NCBI GenBank assembly: GCA_017306865.1
Contig: JAFKHH010000025.1
Coordinates: forward strand, 1 to 64,000
Length of the DNA stretch: 64,000 bases
From: Filimonas sp.
Lineage (GTDB): Bacteria > Bacteroidota > Bacteroidia > Chitinophagales > Chitinophagaceae
Direction of reading: 5' to 3'
This document shows positions 7,987-17,885 of this stretch, piece after piece. The notes beneath the pieces are model-generated. The model was given only the letters and a program-made list of their open reading frames with translations. It made no database searches and was not told the origin of the DNA. Within the stretch, counting starts at the first letter, position 1. Each line of letters opens with the position of its first letter. The position numbers and the translations under genes are program-made.

Positions 7987-9744
7987 TTAATAGCCATAAT
8001 CTTGAGTAATGTTTCTATTTGCTTCTATCACCGCCTGCGGTATAGGCAACAGTTCACTGTGGTTAGCAGTAAAAAGTTGCGCCACGTTCGTGATCCACGA
8101 TGCCGTGATCGCTTTTGTCCAGTTGATACGCGTGTAGCCAGCAAGAGAACTTGGTGATGCCTTGTACAATGAGTTGCCCCAGATCATCTGCGATGAATTA
8201 GGCAGGTAATACATGTACTGCGGCACTTTATCATAAGGCGCCTGCGCATTCAGCATCTTGGTATAGTTATCCCGCACTTCCGTTATTTTCTGCGCCAGCA
8301 GGTTCCAGCGGATAAGATCATATTTACGAATGCCTTCTGCGCCAAATTCTAAAGAGCGTTCTTTTATCAGTGCGTTAAAAAAATCCTGCTTTGCTGTAGG
8401 TGTCGTACCAATCTTTGTTTCGTTCCCTTTAAATCCTCTTTTCCTTACTTCCTCATACGCTTTGATCGCGTCAGCACTTGGGCCGTTGTTAACTTCATTA
8501 TCTGCTTCAGCAAACATGAGCAACACATCTGAAAAACGGATTACGGGCCAGTTAATACCGGTAGCCTGTATCGCAGAGTTCAAGGCAGGTGTGATCCAGT
8601 CTGCACGGAATTTACCACTGACCATATTCACGAGTGTTTGCCCTGCTTTTGTATTATCTGCGTTCATATAATAAGGGGCGCAGGTAACATCGCGACGCGT
8701 ATCCACGGAATCGAATGAATAAAAGTAAACAGGGATAATCCTGATAGAGCCATTGCCCAGTAGCGCTGTATTGCCCGGTACATAAAATCTCGGCCCGTCA
8801 TAATAGCCCAGCTTGCTATCTACTTCTCTTCCCATCGCTACTTCAAACATCACTTCTCCATACGGATCTATTTTGTATGAATCAATGGCATCTTTAAACA
8901 CTGCCTGAAAACTTGGATTGAGTGTGTGCTGATCTCTGCGCTGCATGATGGCGTAACATTCATCACGGGCTATTTTATAGTAATCAAGATAATCTGTGCT
9001 GCGCTCCATGCCACCTGACTTACGCAAAGAGTATCCGCCGCGGAACAGCGCTATTCTTGCACGCAATGCTTTTACTGCGCCTTTGGTGATGCGCTCGTCT
9101 GATGTTACGTCCGTGCGCCACGGCACAAGGTCTTCTGCCGTCTTCAGGTCTTTCAACAATTGTGTATAGATCGTATCCCTGTTCAGTTTACCAGCAAAGA
9201 GATTGGGCTGATCTATAGAAGGAACAAAAGAAGCAGGTACATCTCCCCAGTTACGGATTAGTTCAAAATAAAACTGCGCACGTAACGTAAGTGCTTCACC
9301 ATGCAATCTTTTCAGATCAGCAATATCACTACTGCTGCCTTTGGCATACAGGTCCATCGCAGGAATATTTTTGATACAAATATTCGCTCGCTCTACGCCC
9401 ACATACAACTGGCTGAAGGGAGAAAGCAATTGTGCATTTGTCGGCAACAGGTTATAGCGAGACAGATCTCTTGAACTATTGTCGGGCGCAGTACTATTAG
9501 TCACACCGATCATTTCATCATTGTCGTACGGATACATGAGGCTAAGGCGGCTGCCATACGCCTGGTCGCCGGCAAGCTGGTCATATACGCCCAGTACTGC
9601 GCTTTTCGCATTGTTGACAGTGCTGAAAATATATTGTTCATCATAAGCAGAAGATGGTTCTTCTGCAAGATATTTTTTACAACCAGCAGATAACACCATT
9701 ACGGGAACGATCAGTAGCAGTATATATAGATGTTGTTTTTTCAT
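7987..9744 (-). CDS. SusD/RagB-family glycan-binding lipoprotein
   Basis: 585 residues with lipobox LSAGC (Cys22) followed by KKYLAEEPSSAY, a typical SusD start. The TPR-type region (LKRLHGEALTLRAQFYFELIRNWGDVP) and the C-terminal RagB/SusD motif (GAEGIRKYDLIRWNLL; LLPIPQAVIEANRNITQDYGY) are clear. SusD proteins sit on the outer membrane as the lid of the SusC transporter and bind the glycan. The gene is 14 bases downstream of susC on the same strand. Context (nagA, nagB, glycoside hydrolases) suggests a GlcNAc-containing glycan; this is inference. Confidence 0.95.
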   Translation of the reverse strand: MKKQHLYILLLIVPVMVLSAGCKKYLAEEPSSAYDEQYIFSTVNNAKSAVLGVYDQLAGDQAYGSRLSLMYPYDNDEMIGVTNSTAPDNSSRDLSRYNLLPTNAQLLSPFSQLYVGVERANICIKNIPAMDLYAKGSSSDIADLKRLHGEALTLRAQFYFELIRNWGDVPASFVPSIDQPNLFAGKLNRDTIYTQLLKDLKTAEDLVPWRTDVTSDERITKGAVKALRARIALFRGGYSLRKSGGMERSTDYLDYYKIARDECYAIMQRRDQHTLNPSFQAVFKDAIDSYKIDPYGEVMFEVAMGREVDSKLGYYDGPRFYVPGNTALLGNGSIRIIPVYFYSFDSVDTRRDVTCAPYYMNADNTKAGQTLVNMVSGKFRADWITPALNSAIQATGINWPVIRFSDVLLMFAEADNEVNNGPSADAIKAYEEVRKRGFKGNETKIGTTPTAKQDFFNALIKERSLEFGAEGIRKYDLIRWNLLAQKITEVRDNYTKMLNAQAPYDKVPQYMYYLPNSSQMIWGNSLYKASPSSLAGYTRINWTKAITASWITNVAQLFTANHSELLPIPQAVIEANRNITQDYGY

Positions 9745-9758
9745 AACTGTTGTTTTAA

Positions 9759-12700
9759 TTATAAGGAAACATTTAGCCCAACCAAATAAAGCCTGCTTCT
9801 CGGGTACGCGGCGTAATCTACGCCGGGCGTTACAGGTGTTGTTCTTCGCGTATTTACTTCGGGATCATAACCGGAGTAGCTGGTAAGAATGGCAAGGTTG
9901 TTTACTGTTGCATAAATGCGGAGGGTACGGAATTTTACTTTCTTCAGCAGTTTCTCAGGAAGTGAATAGCCAAGTGTGATATTGTTCACTCTTAAGAAAG
10001 AACCGTCTTCCATCGCCCATGAAGTAGGATACCACGCTCCTGCCCCGCTGATCGGGATCCATGTGTTTGCATTTTTATTCAATGCAGCCAACGCATCGGG
10101 TGCAATGCCTTTTACAACCTGTTGCCCGGACACGGTAACAACCTGCTGCACTACATTCCCATTGGCATCTACCGTGCGCCAACGCCCATTGTTGATCGCA
10201 AGGGAATTGCTGTTTGCACCATAGCCATTGGTAAACTCAATCTTATTCGCATTATAGATTTTGTTGCCATAAACAAAGTTGAGGAAGACACTAAAGTCAA
10301 AACGTTTGTAGGTAAAGCGTTGATTCAAGCCTCCTGTAAATGTTGGATTGGCATTGCCAATAATTGTTTTATCCTTATCATCAATGATATGGTTGCCGTC
10401 GAGGTCCTTCAATTTCATCCAGCCGGGTTGAGCTGTACCGATCGCATTGGACACATCCGTTACGCCATTCTTTAACGTATAAATAGTTGTAGCCGGATCA
10501 TAATTGAAATCATTCACTGTATAAAAACCATCGGATACATAGCCATACATCGCTCCTAATGGCTGTCCTACTTTTACAATGTAATCAGCAGGTTGTCCGG
10601 AAATACCGAAGCCGGAGTATGCAAAGTAATGATCCTGCCCGGCGGCTAATTTTTCAATTTTATTTTTATTGAAGGAAATATTGAAATCTATATTCCATGT
10701 GAAGTCTTTCTTCTGAATGGGAACACCACTCAACTGTATTTCCAATCCCCGATTGGAGATATTGCCCACATTTTGCAATTGTGTACTATAGCCGGCTGTT
10801 GGTGGAATGGGTACATCCACCAACAGGTCGCGGACTGTATTTTTATATACGTCCACGGTTAATTGTAACCGGCTATTGAGTACGGATAAATCTAAACCGA
10901 TATTCCTTGAAACGGTTGTTTCCCATTTCAAATTTTTATTGGGCAGGCTGCTTACCATGTAAGCAGGGACTATCTGTTCATTCAATGCATATTTTGCATT
11001 AGGTGTAAATATGTTTAAGAACAGGTAATCATCTATGCGGTTGTTACCGCTTGTACCATAAGATGCGCGCAGTTTCAAGTCAGAAATGAAAGTGCTGTTC
11101 TTCAGGAAATTTTCTTTTGACACGCGCCATGATATAGCACCAGCCGGGAAGTAACCCCATTGGTTGCCTGGTGCAAACTTGGAAGAGCCATCTGCTCTTA
11201 CACTAAAGTTCGCCATGTACTTATCCTTGTATGCATAATTGATCCTTGTAAAGAAGGATGCAATATTACTTGCATAGCTGTCGGATTTTGGATAAGTCGG
11301 AATAGTTGCGCCGAGACTCAACTGGTTAAGCGCTTTGTCTGCGGTAATGCCAACCGGGAAATTTTTCAATTGCAGGTCTGTGCTTTTTGCTTTTATGTTG
11401 TAAAACTCATTACCTAATATGGCATTAATATGATGATCTGTTTTCTTTGCATTATTGGTATAAGTAAGCACATTTGAATTAGAGAAACTATTCACTTTAT
11501 TAGTTGTTACGCCTGCCATTGGCAGGCTGGCACCTTGTGTACGTGCTTTGGAAGTAATGTAATCGTAAAAGGTATTGTAGGTTTGATCCGTAAGATTTAC
11601 ACCGACTGTTGTCTTGAATGAAAATTGTTTATTGAAAACATAGTTCGCATATCCATTCAGGTAAGTGATGGTGTTTTGCTTCATGTTGTACTGTGCATTA
11701 CTTAGCAAAATAGGATTGATAATACCCAGCGCATTACCCGTATTTGTTTCATCATAGTAAGCCTGGTCCAGATCATCTAGCGATGCATTGCCTTGTAAGT
11801 AGGGTTTGTACTTGATCGTGTGACGAAGCATGTTGTAGGTAGATGCACCTGCATCTGACGTGCCCGCACCGGTTATTTTCTGATCGGAGTACCTGAGGTT
11901 CACACCTACTTTCAGCGGGTCGCTCACTTTGGTATCCATTCTGAAGTTGGCTAGTTTTCTTTTGAAGCCTGAGTTAAGCATTACGCCATCTTCATCATTG
12001 CTCGTAAGACTAAGGCTGTATTGTGTTGTTTTATTGCCGCCTGTTACACCAACGTTATGCGTCTGCATCCACGCATCATTTCCGAATGTTTGTTTTTGCC
12101 AGTCCACAAAAGGCGTTGTTTTATACGCGCCTAAACTATCCCACGGGCCATAAAGGGCAAGGAAAGAAGCCTGCCCTTCATTTGTGGAGCGCGTCCTTTC
12201 ATATTGCATCATTACAAAATCATACGGCTGCATTACTTCTAATTCTTTCGCCAATCTTTTAAGGCCAACCATACCGTTATAACTGATCACCGGTTTGGCT
12301 TCTTTGCCACCTTTGGTGGTAATGATCACTACGCCATTGGCGCCACGCGCGCCATAGATGGAAGTAGCGGATGCATCTTTCAGCACATCTACAGATTCTA
12401 TATCCTGTGGCGAGATCCCATCAAGGCCGCTTTCTACCTGCACACCATCAATGACATAGAGTGGTGACATATCTTGTGTAATAGAACCATTGCCTCGTAT
12501 TTTTATTTGCACGCTTGCACCCGGCATACCTTCGGCTGTGGTTACCTGTACGCCTGCAAGCCTGCCTGTCAGCGCTTCAGCGAGAGAGTTTACCGGTATA
12601 TCTTTTAATTGTTTGGCAGTAATGGATGATACGGAACCCGTAAGGTCTTTCTTTTTCACGGCGGCATAGCCTACCATAATCACTTCTTCCATTTGCCCTG

Positions 12701-13001
12701 CACCTGAACTGAGCTTAATGTGCAGCGTGGAAGTACCCGCCTCAACTTCCAGTGTGCTGTAACCAACGTACTGTATCTGTAGTATGAGTGGTGTAGCACC
12801 AGCTGGAACGGTTATCTCAAATTTTCCCTGTGCATTCGTTAATGCTTTCCGGGCAGTTCCTTTCACCTGTATTACTGTGCCTTCCAGTGGAGCGTTGGTA
12901 GCGGAGTCCACTACCTCACCAGTGATGCGGCGATTGTTTTGTGCATAGCAAAGAGTAGCAGTACTCAACATCGTTAACAGCAGTAGAATAGCAATTCTCA
13001 T
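9759..13001 (-). CDS. SusC/RagA-family TonB-linked outer-membrane transporter
   Basis: 1080 residues, normal for SusC. Signal peptide MRIAILLLLTMLSTATLCYAQ, then a carboxypeptidase-regulatory-like domain (about 24-110; ITGEVVDSATNAPLEGTVIQV), a TonB-box/plug region (about 115-235; VPVNSLAEALTGRLAGVQVT-like core, IRGNGSITQDMSPLYVIDGVQ), and the long beta-barrel ending RLYLVGLNVSL. No N-terminal STN domain is visible, so anti-sigma signalling is unlikely, consistent with control by a LacI regulator instead. It heads the susC-susD operon, and its promoter region contains the palindrome at 13182. Confidence 0.96.
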   Translation of the reverse strand: MRIAILLLLTMLSTATLCYAQNNRRITGEVVDSATNAPLEGTVIQVKGTARKALTNAQGKFEITVPAGATPLILQIQYVGYSTLEVEAGTSTLHIKLSSGAGQMEEVIMVGYAAVKKKDLTGSVSSITAKQLKDIPVNSLAEALTGRLAGVQVTTAEGMPGASVQIKIRGNGSITQDMSPLYVIDGVQVESGLDGISPQDIESVDVLKDASATSIYGARGANGVVIITTKGGKEAKPVISYNGMVGLKRLAKELEVMQPYDFVMMQYERTRSTNEGQASFLALYGPWDSLGAYKTTPFVDWQKQTFGNDAWMQTHNVGVTGGNKTTQYSLSLTSNDEDGVMLNSGFKRKLANFRMDTKVSDPLKVGVNLRYSDQKITGAGTSDAGASTYNMLRHTIKYKPYLQGNASLDDLDQAYYDETNTGNALGIINPILLSNAQYNMKQNTITYLNGYANYVFNKQFSFKTTVGVNLTDQTYNTFYDYITSKARTQGASLPMAGVTTNKVNSFSNSNVLTYTNNAKKTDHHINAILGNEFYNIKAKSTDLQLKNFPVGITADKALNQLSLGATIPTYPKSDSYASNIASFFTRINYAYKDKYMANFSVRADGSSKFAPGNQWGYFPAGAISWRVSKENFLKNSTFISDLKLRASYGTSGNNRIDDYLFLNIFTPNAKYALNEQIVPAYMVSSLPNKNLKWETTVSRNIGLDLSVLNSRLQLTVDVYKNTVRDLLVDVPIPPTAGYSTQLQNVGNISNRGLEIQLSGVPIQKKDFTWNIDFNISFNKNKIEKLAAGQDHYFAYSGFGISGQPADYIVKVGQPLGAMYGYVSDGFYTVNDFNYDPATTIYTLKNGVTDVSNAIGTAQPGWMKLKDLDGNHIIDDKDKTIIGNANPTFTGGLNQRFTYKRFDFSVFLNFVYGNKIYNANKIEFTNGYGANSNSLAINNGRWRTVDANGNVVQQVVTVSGQQVVKGIAPDALAALNKNANTWIPISGAGAWYPTSWAMEDGSFLRVNNITLGYSLPEKLLKKVKFRTLRIYATVNNLAILTSYSGYDPEVNTRRTTPVTPGVDYAAYPRSRLYLVGLNVSL

Positions 13002-13181
13002 CTCGTTTGTTTTTTGATATTAGCAGGGAGGGAACATACGCGCGCAGTGTTATATCATCAATCGTTAATCGTTTTCGGGCAGGACGGCATATAGATTCTC
13101 TCAGTTTAGATCCAGCAATCGTTAAATTTTTATCCAAAGTAGATTTTTTTGCTCCAGTTTGCCCGGTTACAAGCCCAATAA

Positions 13182-13203
13182 TTAGCGGTAACGTTACCGC
13201 TAA
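13182..13203. promoter_or_regulatory. Perfect 22-bp palindrome, candidate LacI-family operator
   Basis: The core TAGCGGTAACGTTACCGCTA (13183-13202) is a perfect palindrome and extends by one base pair on each side. A degenerate overlapping copy (TAACGCTACCGTTA) follows to 13216. The central AACGTT with flanking CG-rich arms is the usual shape of LacI/GalR operators. It lies between divergent susC and the SGNH esterase gene, and similar sites occur at 18731-18775. A TACTTTG sequence on the minus strand (13133-13139) could be the susC -7 element. Confidence 0.7.
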
Positions 13204-13300
13204 CGCTACCGTTAATTAGTTTTATCCTATTGATAAGCACTTGAGCGAAAGGAAGTACATTGGTAATACATTTTCTCATAATGACGTAAATGACAGATAT

Positions 13301-14062
13301 ATGAAAAAAATTTTTTTTCTTTTTGGTGTAGTTATTTTGGCGGCTGGTTTTAATACTGACAAAAAACCGACCATTTTTTCTATTGGCGACTCTACCATGT
13401 GTGACTATGATGATAAGTACCTGAATGGGTTTGGTGGTGACAACTATCCTATCCGTGGATGGATGCAGATGATGCCACAGTTTTTTACAACTGATGTCAA
13501 GATCAGCAACATGGCCCGCAGCGGCAGAAGCACCAAGAGTTTTAGGGATGAGGGCATATGGAAAAAAACAATTGAACAGGTAACAACGGGTGATTATGTG
13601 TTTATCATGTTTGGCCCTAATGATGAAAAAGCAGACACCGCCCGTCACACAGACCCTGCTACTACCTACAGGGAAAACATAATGAACTATGTAAAAGAAA
13701 CCCGCAGCAAAGGAGCTTATCCTGTTTTGTTCACTTCTATTTGCCGCAGGAAGTTTGATAAAGCCGGAAAGTTATTCCCCGATACTTTTGATCCTTATGT
13801 ACAAGAAGTAAGAACTATCGCACGGGAAATGAATGTTCCACTTATAGACATCAACGCTAAATCACGTGCTTTAATGCAGCAATACGGCCCGGAAGAATCA
13901 AAGAAATTATACGTTTATATTGAACCGGGCCTTTTCACCAAACTACCTAACGGTAAAAAAGATGATACGCATTTGTGCGTACGTGGTGCAACAGAGGTAG
14001 CGAAACTCGCTTCCGAAGGATTAAAAGAAATTCATTCTCCCCTTGCTACATATTTGAAGTGA
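13301..14062 (+). CDS. SGNH/GDSL esterase, rhamnogalacturonan acetylesterase-like
   Basis: 253 residues from the ATG at 13301. The frame is open back to 13241, but the signal peptide MKKIFFLFGVVILAAGF starts here. SGNH blocks: block I FSIGDSTMCDY (Ser nucleophile), a Gly-bearing block in NMARSGRSTKSF, block III MFGPNDEK (Asn), and block V DDTHLCVRGATEVAKL (Asp...His). This block spacing matches the rhamnogalacturonan acetylesterase (RhgT/YesT) subgroup, which removes O-acetyl groups from polysaccharides. It is divergent from susC, with the palindrome between them. In this locus it may de-acetylate the imported glycan; the substrate is unknown. Confidence 0.88.
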   Translation: MKKIFFLFGVVILAAGFNTDKKPTIFSIGDSTMCDYDDKYLNGFGGDNYPIRGWMQMMPQFFTTDVKISNMARSGRSTKSFRDEGIWKKTIEQVTTGDYVFIMFGPNDEKADTARHTDPATTYRENIMNYVKETRSKGAYPVLFTSICRRKFDKAGKLFPDTFDPYVQEVRTIAREMNVPLIDINAKSRALMQQYGPEESKKLYVYIEPGLFTKLPNGKKDDTHLCVRGATEVAKLASEGLKEIHSPLATYLK

Positions 14063-14481
14063 TGAATTTACCATCACTTCAAATATTTATTCCTGTCAGT
14101 CTATCGCATACCAAATATCGCAAAGACAACAGAGGATACGTAAAGGCCGCAAAGATTGCCACTGAAACACAGAAAGAGCACCAAAGAGCTGCGAAGCAGC
14201 TCCTCTATGTGCTCTGTGCGCTTTTGAATAAATCGAAGATTGAGATTGCTATTCGCAAATAGCTCTGAACATATCCTATGTGTCTTATGCACCTATGTTA
14301 CCTACGTGGTAAAAAACATCGCTTCGATCACAAGCAGCATGTGTTCATAATGGCTGTCGCCGCGCTGCGGCTCTATCGACCGGGTTATTTCTTTCCCGAC
14401 CATTCTGTCAACCCTTCGGTTCTTGCCTGCTCGAATACAAAAATCACTATTCATCAAAAAAAGCAGATAGAGAATCAGCTA
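14063..14481. other. Spacer with degenerate dispersed repeat
   Basis: 419 bases between convergent genes. 14116-14185 holds a degenerate copy of the CGCAAAGA-CAGAGGATACG repeat family seen many times in the pigment cluster. GAGCTGCGAAGCAGCTC near 14190 is a short hairpin that may act as a terminator for the esterase gene. No gene was recognised. Confidence 0.5.
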
Positions 14482-16557
14482 TCACTTCAACTGTATCACA
14501 ACCAAATCATATAAAGCTAACTGTGGGATGGTAAACTGAATACTTCCCTGCTCTTCTTTAAAGCTTATACCATTTGCTGTTGATGTTGCATCAGGGCTAA
14601 GCAGGTTGATATCTTTCACTTTCTTTCCCGCCGGTGCTTGTACTTTCACCTGTATATTTTGTACCGCTCCTTTTTTATAATTGAAATTTACCAAATGCAG
14701 CAACAACCTGTTCTTATCATCCTGTTTTAAAAACTCTGCTGTTACTGTTTCGGGTGCATTTACATGAAAGGACAAAGGTGCGCCCGCGGCCCACGAAATT
14801 GCATTGATGAGCTGCTCATGGTTCCTAGCCAGCTTATAATAATTTTCTGTGGCTGATGCGTTAGCCGCCTGTGTAGGGATAATCTCCGGCAGATAGCTTA
14901 CTTTCCCTTTACTAAATTCGTTGCGTTGCTCTGCTACCTGCAAGATCAATTCCGGCGCACTGCGTTTGTGCCATGCAGGCGCTTGTACTTTAAACAGGTC
15001 AGCCAGTCCAAAATTTTCTTTACGCTGATGCCAGTTTGTGTAAAGCGAAGTATGCTCTGTAGCAACCAATCCACCGCCATTACGTACAAATGCCCGGATG
15101 AGCTCCTGTTGTTCATCGGTCAATGATTCCTGGTCAGCCAGCACCAATACTTTATAACGGCTCAGTTGTTTTAGTTGGTCATCAAAGATGATATCAAACG
15201 GCACTTTCGCCTGTATCAGGCTTTGCTCTGCGAGCATTGTACTTTGATAAGGGCGCTCATTGTCATACGCCATTGTAGCAAAAGTGCGCAGCACAGCTAC
15301 GTCTGCAATGTTTGTTGTGTTGCGGTAGTAGTCAAAATTATTTTTAAAGAACTGTACATAAGCTTTTTGTTCTTTGCTTAATTTAAAAGGTTCATCGTGG
15401 TTACCACCTTCCATTTCATCCAGCCCGCCTATCATACCAATGCCTTCCCTGTTGTAAGCAAGTACTTCAGCCATTTTCAGCAGGCTCTCGCTGGTGTTTG
15501 TAAACACCCTGTTATTGTAAATACGCGCCATTTTAAACGTGCGTATTTTAGACATGAGTGTGCCGTCTTTCAAATCTGTACGCTCGCCTTCTGTCCAGAA
15601 AAAATTAGTATGCTGTAAGATCCTCGGAAAATCTACACTTTCATTCCACATAGAATTGCGTGCATCTAATCCATGCGGATTACACTCTACAGCCACTTCA
15701 GGATTAAGCGAACGGATATATTGCGCCATTTCTCCATAATAGTTCGCGAGTTGCTGACATCTGAAATCCGTCCACTCCTGCGATAAAGGATCATGCAATA
15801 TTGTTACCGATTTAGAGTACGCAGGTGGCTCTACATACCTTACATTACTAAATCCTAAGCGCAATTTTAGTTGCTCAGGCGTGTATTTGGCCTGCAAAAA
15901 TTTTCTAAAATCAGCAACAGCCTGCGGATGATAAAACACTGTAGGAATGGCCTGTATAGAAGAATTATCAAAGTGAATAAGATCTACTTTCAAATCTTCC
16001 ACGGCTAATTTCAGCACACGTTTCATATACGTTTTATATCCTTCATGCTGAAAGTAAACGAGCTTGCGAAAGGTCTGGCTACCGTATGTTACGGGCGCTC
16101 CCATATACGGCGGCGCTATCCACTCCTGCGCTTCCGGCTTTTCTACGAGAAAAGTTTCATACGGCATTGTAGCGCCCACATACGCGCCTACTTTTAGTCC
16201 GTATTTTTTACATAGCGCTACCAGTTTGCGCGTGTTGTCTATTTCTTCTTTCTCTGCATCCAATCCAAATCCTTTATAGAAAAAAGCCATGACCATCGTC
16301 GCCCCCATGTCTTTATATTTCTTTACCTGCGCTTCTGTCGTTTCGTTTTTATATACATCATCCATCCATACGGGATTAGCGCCAACCCTGCGCCTAAAAG
16401 TGGGCTTTACATCCCAATCTCCTACCATGATCATCGGGAAACCTTCTACCCATTTAGGCTGCGCTTTAGCTGTATTGCCTGTTGTCGTTTGTGCCGTTGT
16501 TATTTGTACAGAAAATAATATGCAGATGTAAAAAAGCAGCGTGTATTTATAACTCAT
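14482..16557 (-). CDS. Secreted glycoside hydrolase-like protein, GH42-like architecture
   Basis: 691 residues with a signal peptide (MSYKYTLLFYICILFSVQITTAQ). The N-terminal TIM-barrel-like part of about 400 residues has acidic strand ends expected of a clan-A retaining hydrolase (VDLIHFDNSS; VAVECNPHGLD; FFWTEGERTD). It is followed by a class-I-amidotransferase-like middle domain (PFDIIFDDQLKQLSRYKVLVLADQ...FVRNGGGLVATEHTS), as in the beta-galactosidase trimerisation domain, and a small C-terminal beta domain. No exact CAZy family could be assigned by eye. It is the third gene of the nagB-GHL15-GH operon, so it probably cuts an amino-sugar-containing glycan. Confidence 0.75.
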   Translation of the reverse strand: MSYKYTLLFYICILFSVQITTAQTTTGNTAKAQPKWVEGFPMIMVGDWDVKPTFRRRVGANPVWMDDVYKNETTEAQVKKYKDMGATMVMAFFYKGFGLDAEKEEIDNTRKLVALCKKYGLKVGAYVGATMPYETFLVEKPEAQEWIAPPYMGAPVTYGSQTFRKLVYFQHEGYKTYMKRVLKLAVEDLKVDLIHFDNSSIQAIPTVFYHPQAVADFRKFLQAKYTPEQLKLRLGFSNVRYVEPPAYSKSVTILHDPLSQEWTDFRCQQLANYYGEMAQYIRSLNPEVAVECNPHGLDARNSMWNESVDFPRILQHTNFFWTEGERTDLKDGTLMSKIRTFKMARIYNNRVFTNTSESLLKMAEVLAYNREGIGMIGGLDEMEGGNHDEPFKLSKEQKAYVQFFKNNFDYYRNTTNIADVAVLRTFATMAYDNERPYQSTMLAEQSLIQAKVPFDIIFDDQLKQLSRYKVLVLADQESLTDEQQELIRAFVRNGGGLVATEHTSLYTNWHQRKENFGLADLFKVQAPAWHKRSAPELILQVAEQRNEFSKGKVSYLPEIIPTQAANASATENYYKLARNHEQLINAISWAAGAPLSFHVNAPETVTAEFLKQDDKNRLLLHLVNFNYKKGAVQNIQVKVQAPAGKKVKDINLLSPDATSTANGISFKEEQGSIQFTIPQLALYDLVVIQLK

Positions 16558-16676
16558 AGAAGGAAGGTTTAAAAATAAGCTAGGCAGTTAGTTATTGATA
16601 CATTAACCACAAGGAGCACAAAGAAGTCCTTGTATTTCTTGTGTAATTTTTTGTGAACTTTGTTGTTAAGCTATAC

Positions 16677-17870
16677 TCACAATTTTTCTAATACAAAACC
16701 GAATGCAGGCTTTAACGCAAGTTCGCCTTGCACAACAAGGCCTGTTGCAGTTTTCCATTTGCCTTTCGACAACGTAAAGGTAATGGTGTCCGTTGCGTTC
16801 GGATTTACAACAACAAAACCTTTTTGAAAATGACGAATCCACACATTGTGCTCTTTACGCACAGTGTCCAGCGGTTTGCCGATGTTTACATCCATCTCCG
16901 GGCGATAATGAAACTCCTGGTAAAATGCTTTCTTATCATATCCCGTAATCGCGAGTGTGCTTTGCGGGCCACGCGTTAAAAGGAAGTTCGCGATCACCCA
17001 TTCTATTTGTGAAGAGTCCGCTTTATCTACTACATTGTTTACCTGGTTAATAGAAACATATCCTTTTGTAGGTGCAATATGTTTTAAATAAGAAAATTGC
17101 TTTTCCCATGCAGCGCCTGTTACATTTTTCCCGGTATGTGTAAACCCGTTTTCATCCAACCATATATCTACCGTATTCATCATGCGCAGCACAACATCTG
17201 ACGATGCGCTGTTGGCTTTGATATTAGCAGCAACTTTTACGCCTAAGGGATGTAGTTTATCAACTAAGAATTGCATCCAGCCGATCATAGCCCACTGAAA
17301 AGATGAATCATTTTTCTTACCCGTGTACAACGGCGTCCATTTACCATTGGTAAAATGTCCGCTGGCTTCGGGCCAGTTGCCGAGGTCTACATTATCCATG
17401 GCAACTACTTTGTAGCCTTGCTGCACAGCAGGCATAATGAACGTAGAGAGGTAATATTCTTTTACATCGTTGTTAGAAACGTCCAATGGAACCAGCCCGC
17501 CATAGTCATAGATGTAACCGTATGCAGGCGTTGACTGGTCTGCTTTGTACATGATCCAGTCAGGATGATTTTTTTTATACCAGTCAATATCCAGTTTTCT
17601 TTCCGGGTTGCGGATAGAGGGAAAATATTTACTGCCGGTGATACCTTTTGGTAATTGCGCAGAGGAGGAGCCCCACACAAAGAAAACTTTATTCGCATGT
17701 TGCTGGTAAACAGCCGGATCAGCTACCCTGCTGTCAAATATTTGCGCCAATGGCACACCGTCTTCCGGTAGTTGTAAGAAGTAGTTTGTAGCGCCGGGTT
17801 GCGCACTGATGTTGCGTGAACACAACATCAGTGACAGGGCCACGCATATATGTACACATTTCATTGGCAT
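16677..17870 (-). CDS. Putative glycoside hydrolase, GHL15/GH114-like
   Basis: 397 residues with a signal peptide ending NISAQ. A single TIM-barrel domain is suggested by regular beta/alpha blocks: KVFFVWGSS, GYKVVAMDNVDLGNW, LGVKVAANIKANS, VDIWLDENGFTH, KGYVSINQVNN. The strand-end Asp in AMDNVD and the D/E in WLDENG are candidate catalytic residues. The pattern resembles the hypothetical glycosyl hydrolase family GHL15 and the GH114 polygalactosaminidases. It lies 15 bases downstream of nagB, so it is co-transcribed with amino-sugar catabolism. An alternative start is the second Met. Exact activity unknown. Confidence 0.7.
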   Translation of the reverse strand: MPMKCVHICVALSLMLCSRNISAQPGATNYFLQLPEDGVPLAQIFDSRVADPAVYQQHANKVFFVWGSSSAQLPKGITGSKYFPSIRNPERKLDIDWYKKNHPDWIMYKADQSTPAYGYIYDYGGLVPLDVSNNDVKEYYLSTFIMPAVQQGYKVVAMDNVDLGNWPEASGHFTNGKWTPLYTGKKNDSSFQWAMIGWMQFLVDKLHPLGVKVAANIKANSASSDVVLRMMNTVDIWLDENGFTHTGKNVTGAAWEKQFSYLKHIAPTKGYVSINQVNNVVDKADSSQIEWVIANFLLTRGPQSTLAITGYDKKAFYQEFHYRPEMDVNIGKPLDTVRKEHNVWIRHFQKGFVVVNPNATDTITFTLSKGKWKTATGLVVQGELALKPAFGFVLEKL

Positions 17871-17885
17871 CGTTTTTTATGCTGG

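Noticed and set aside
13130-13648. 172-codon minus-strand frame over the SGNH esterase gene
   Set aside because: It lies antisense to a clear SGNH coding region and across the operator; composition is not protein-like.
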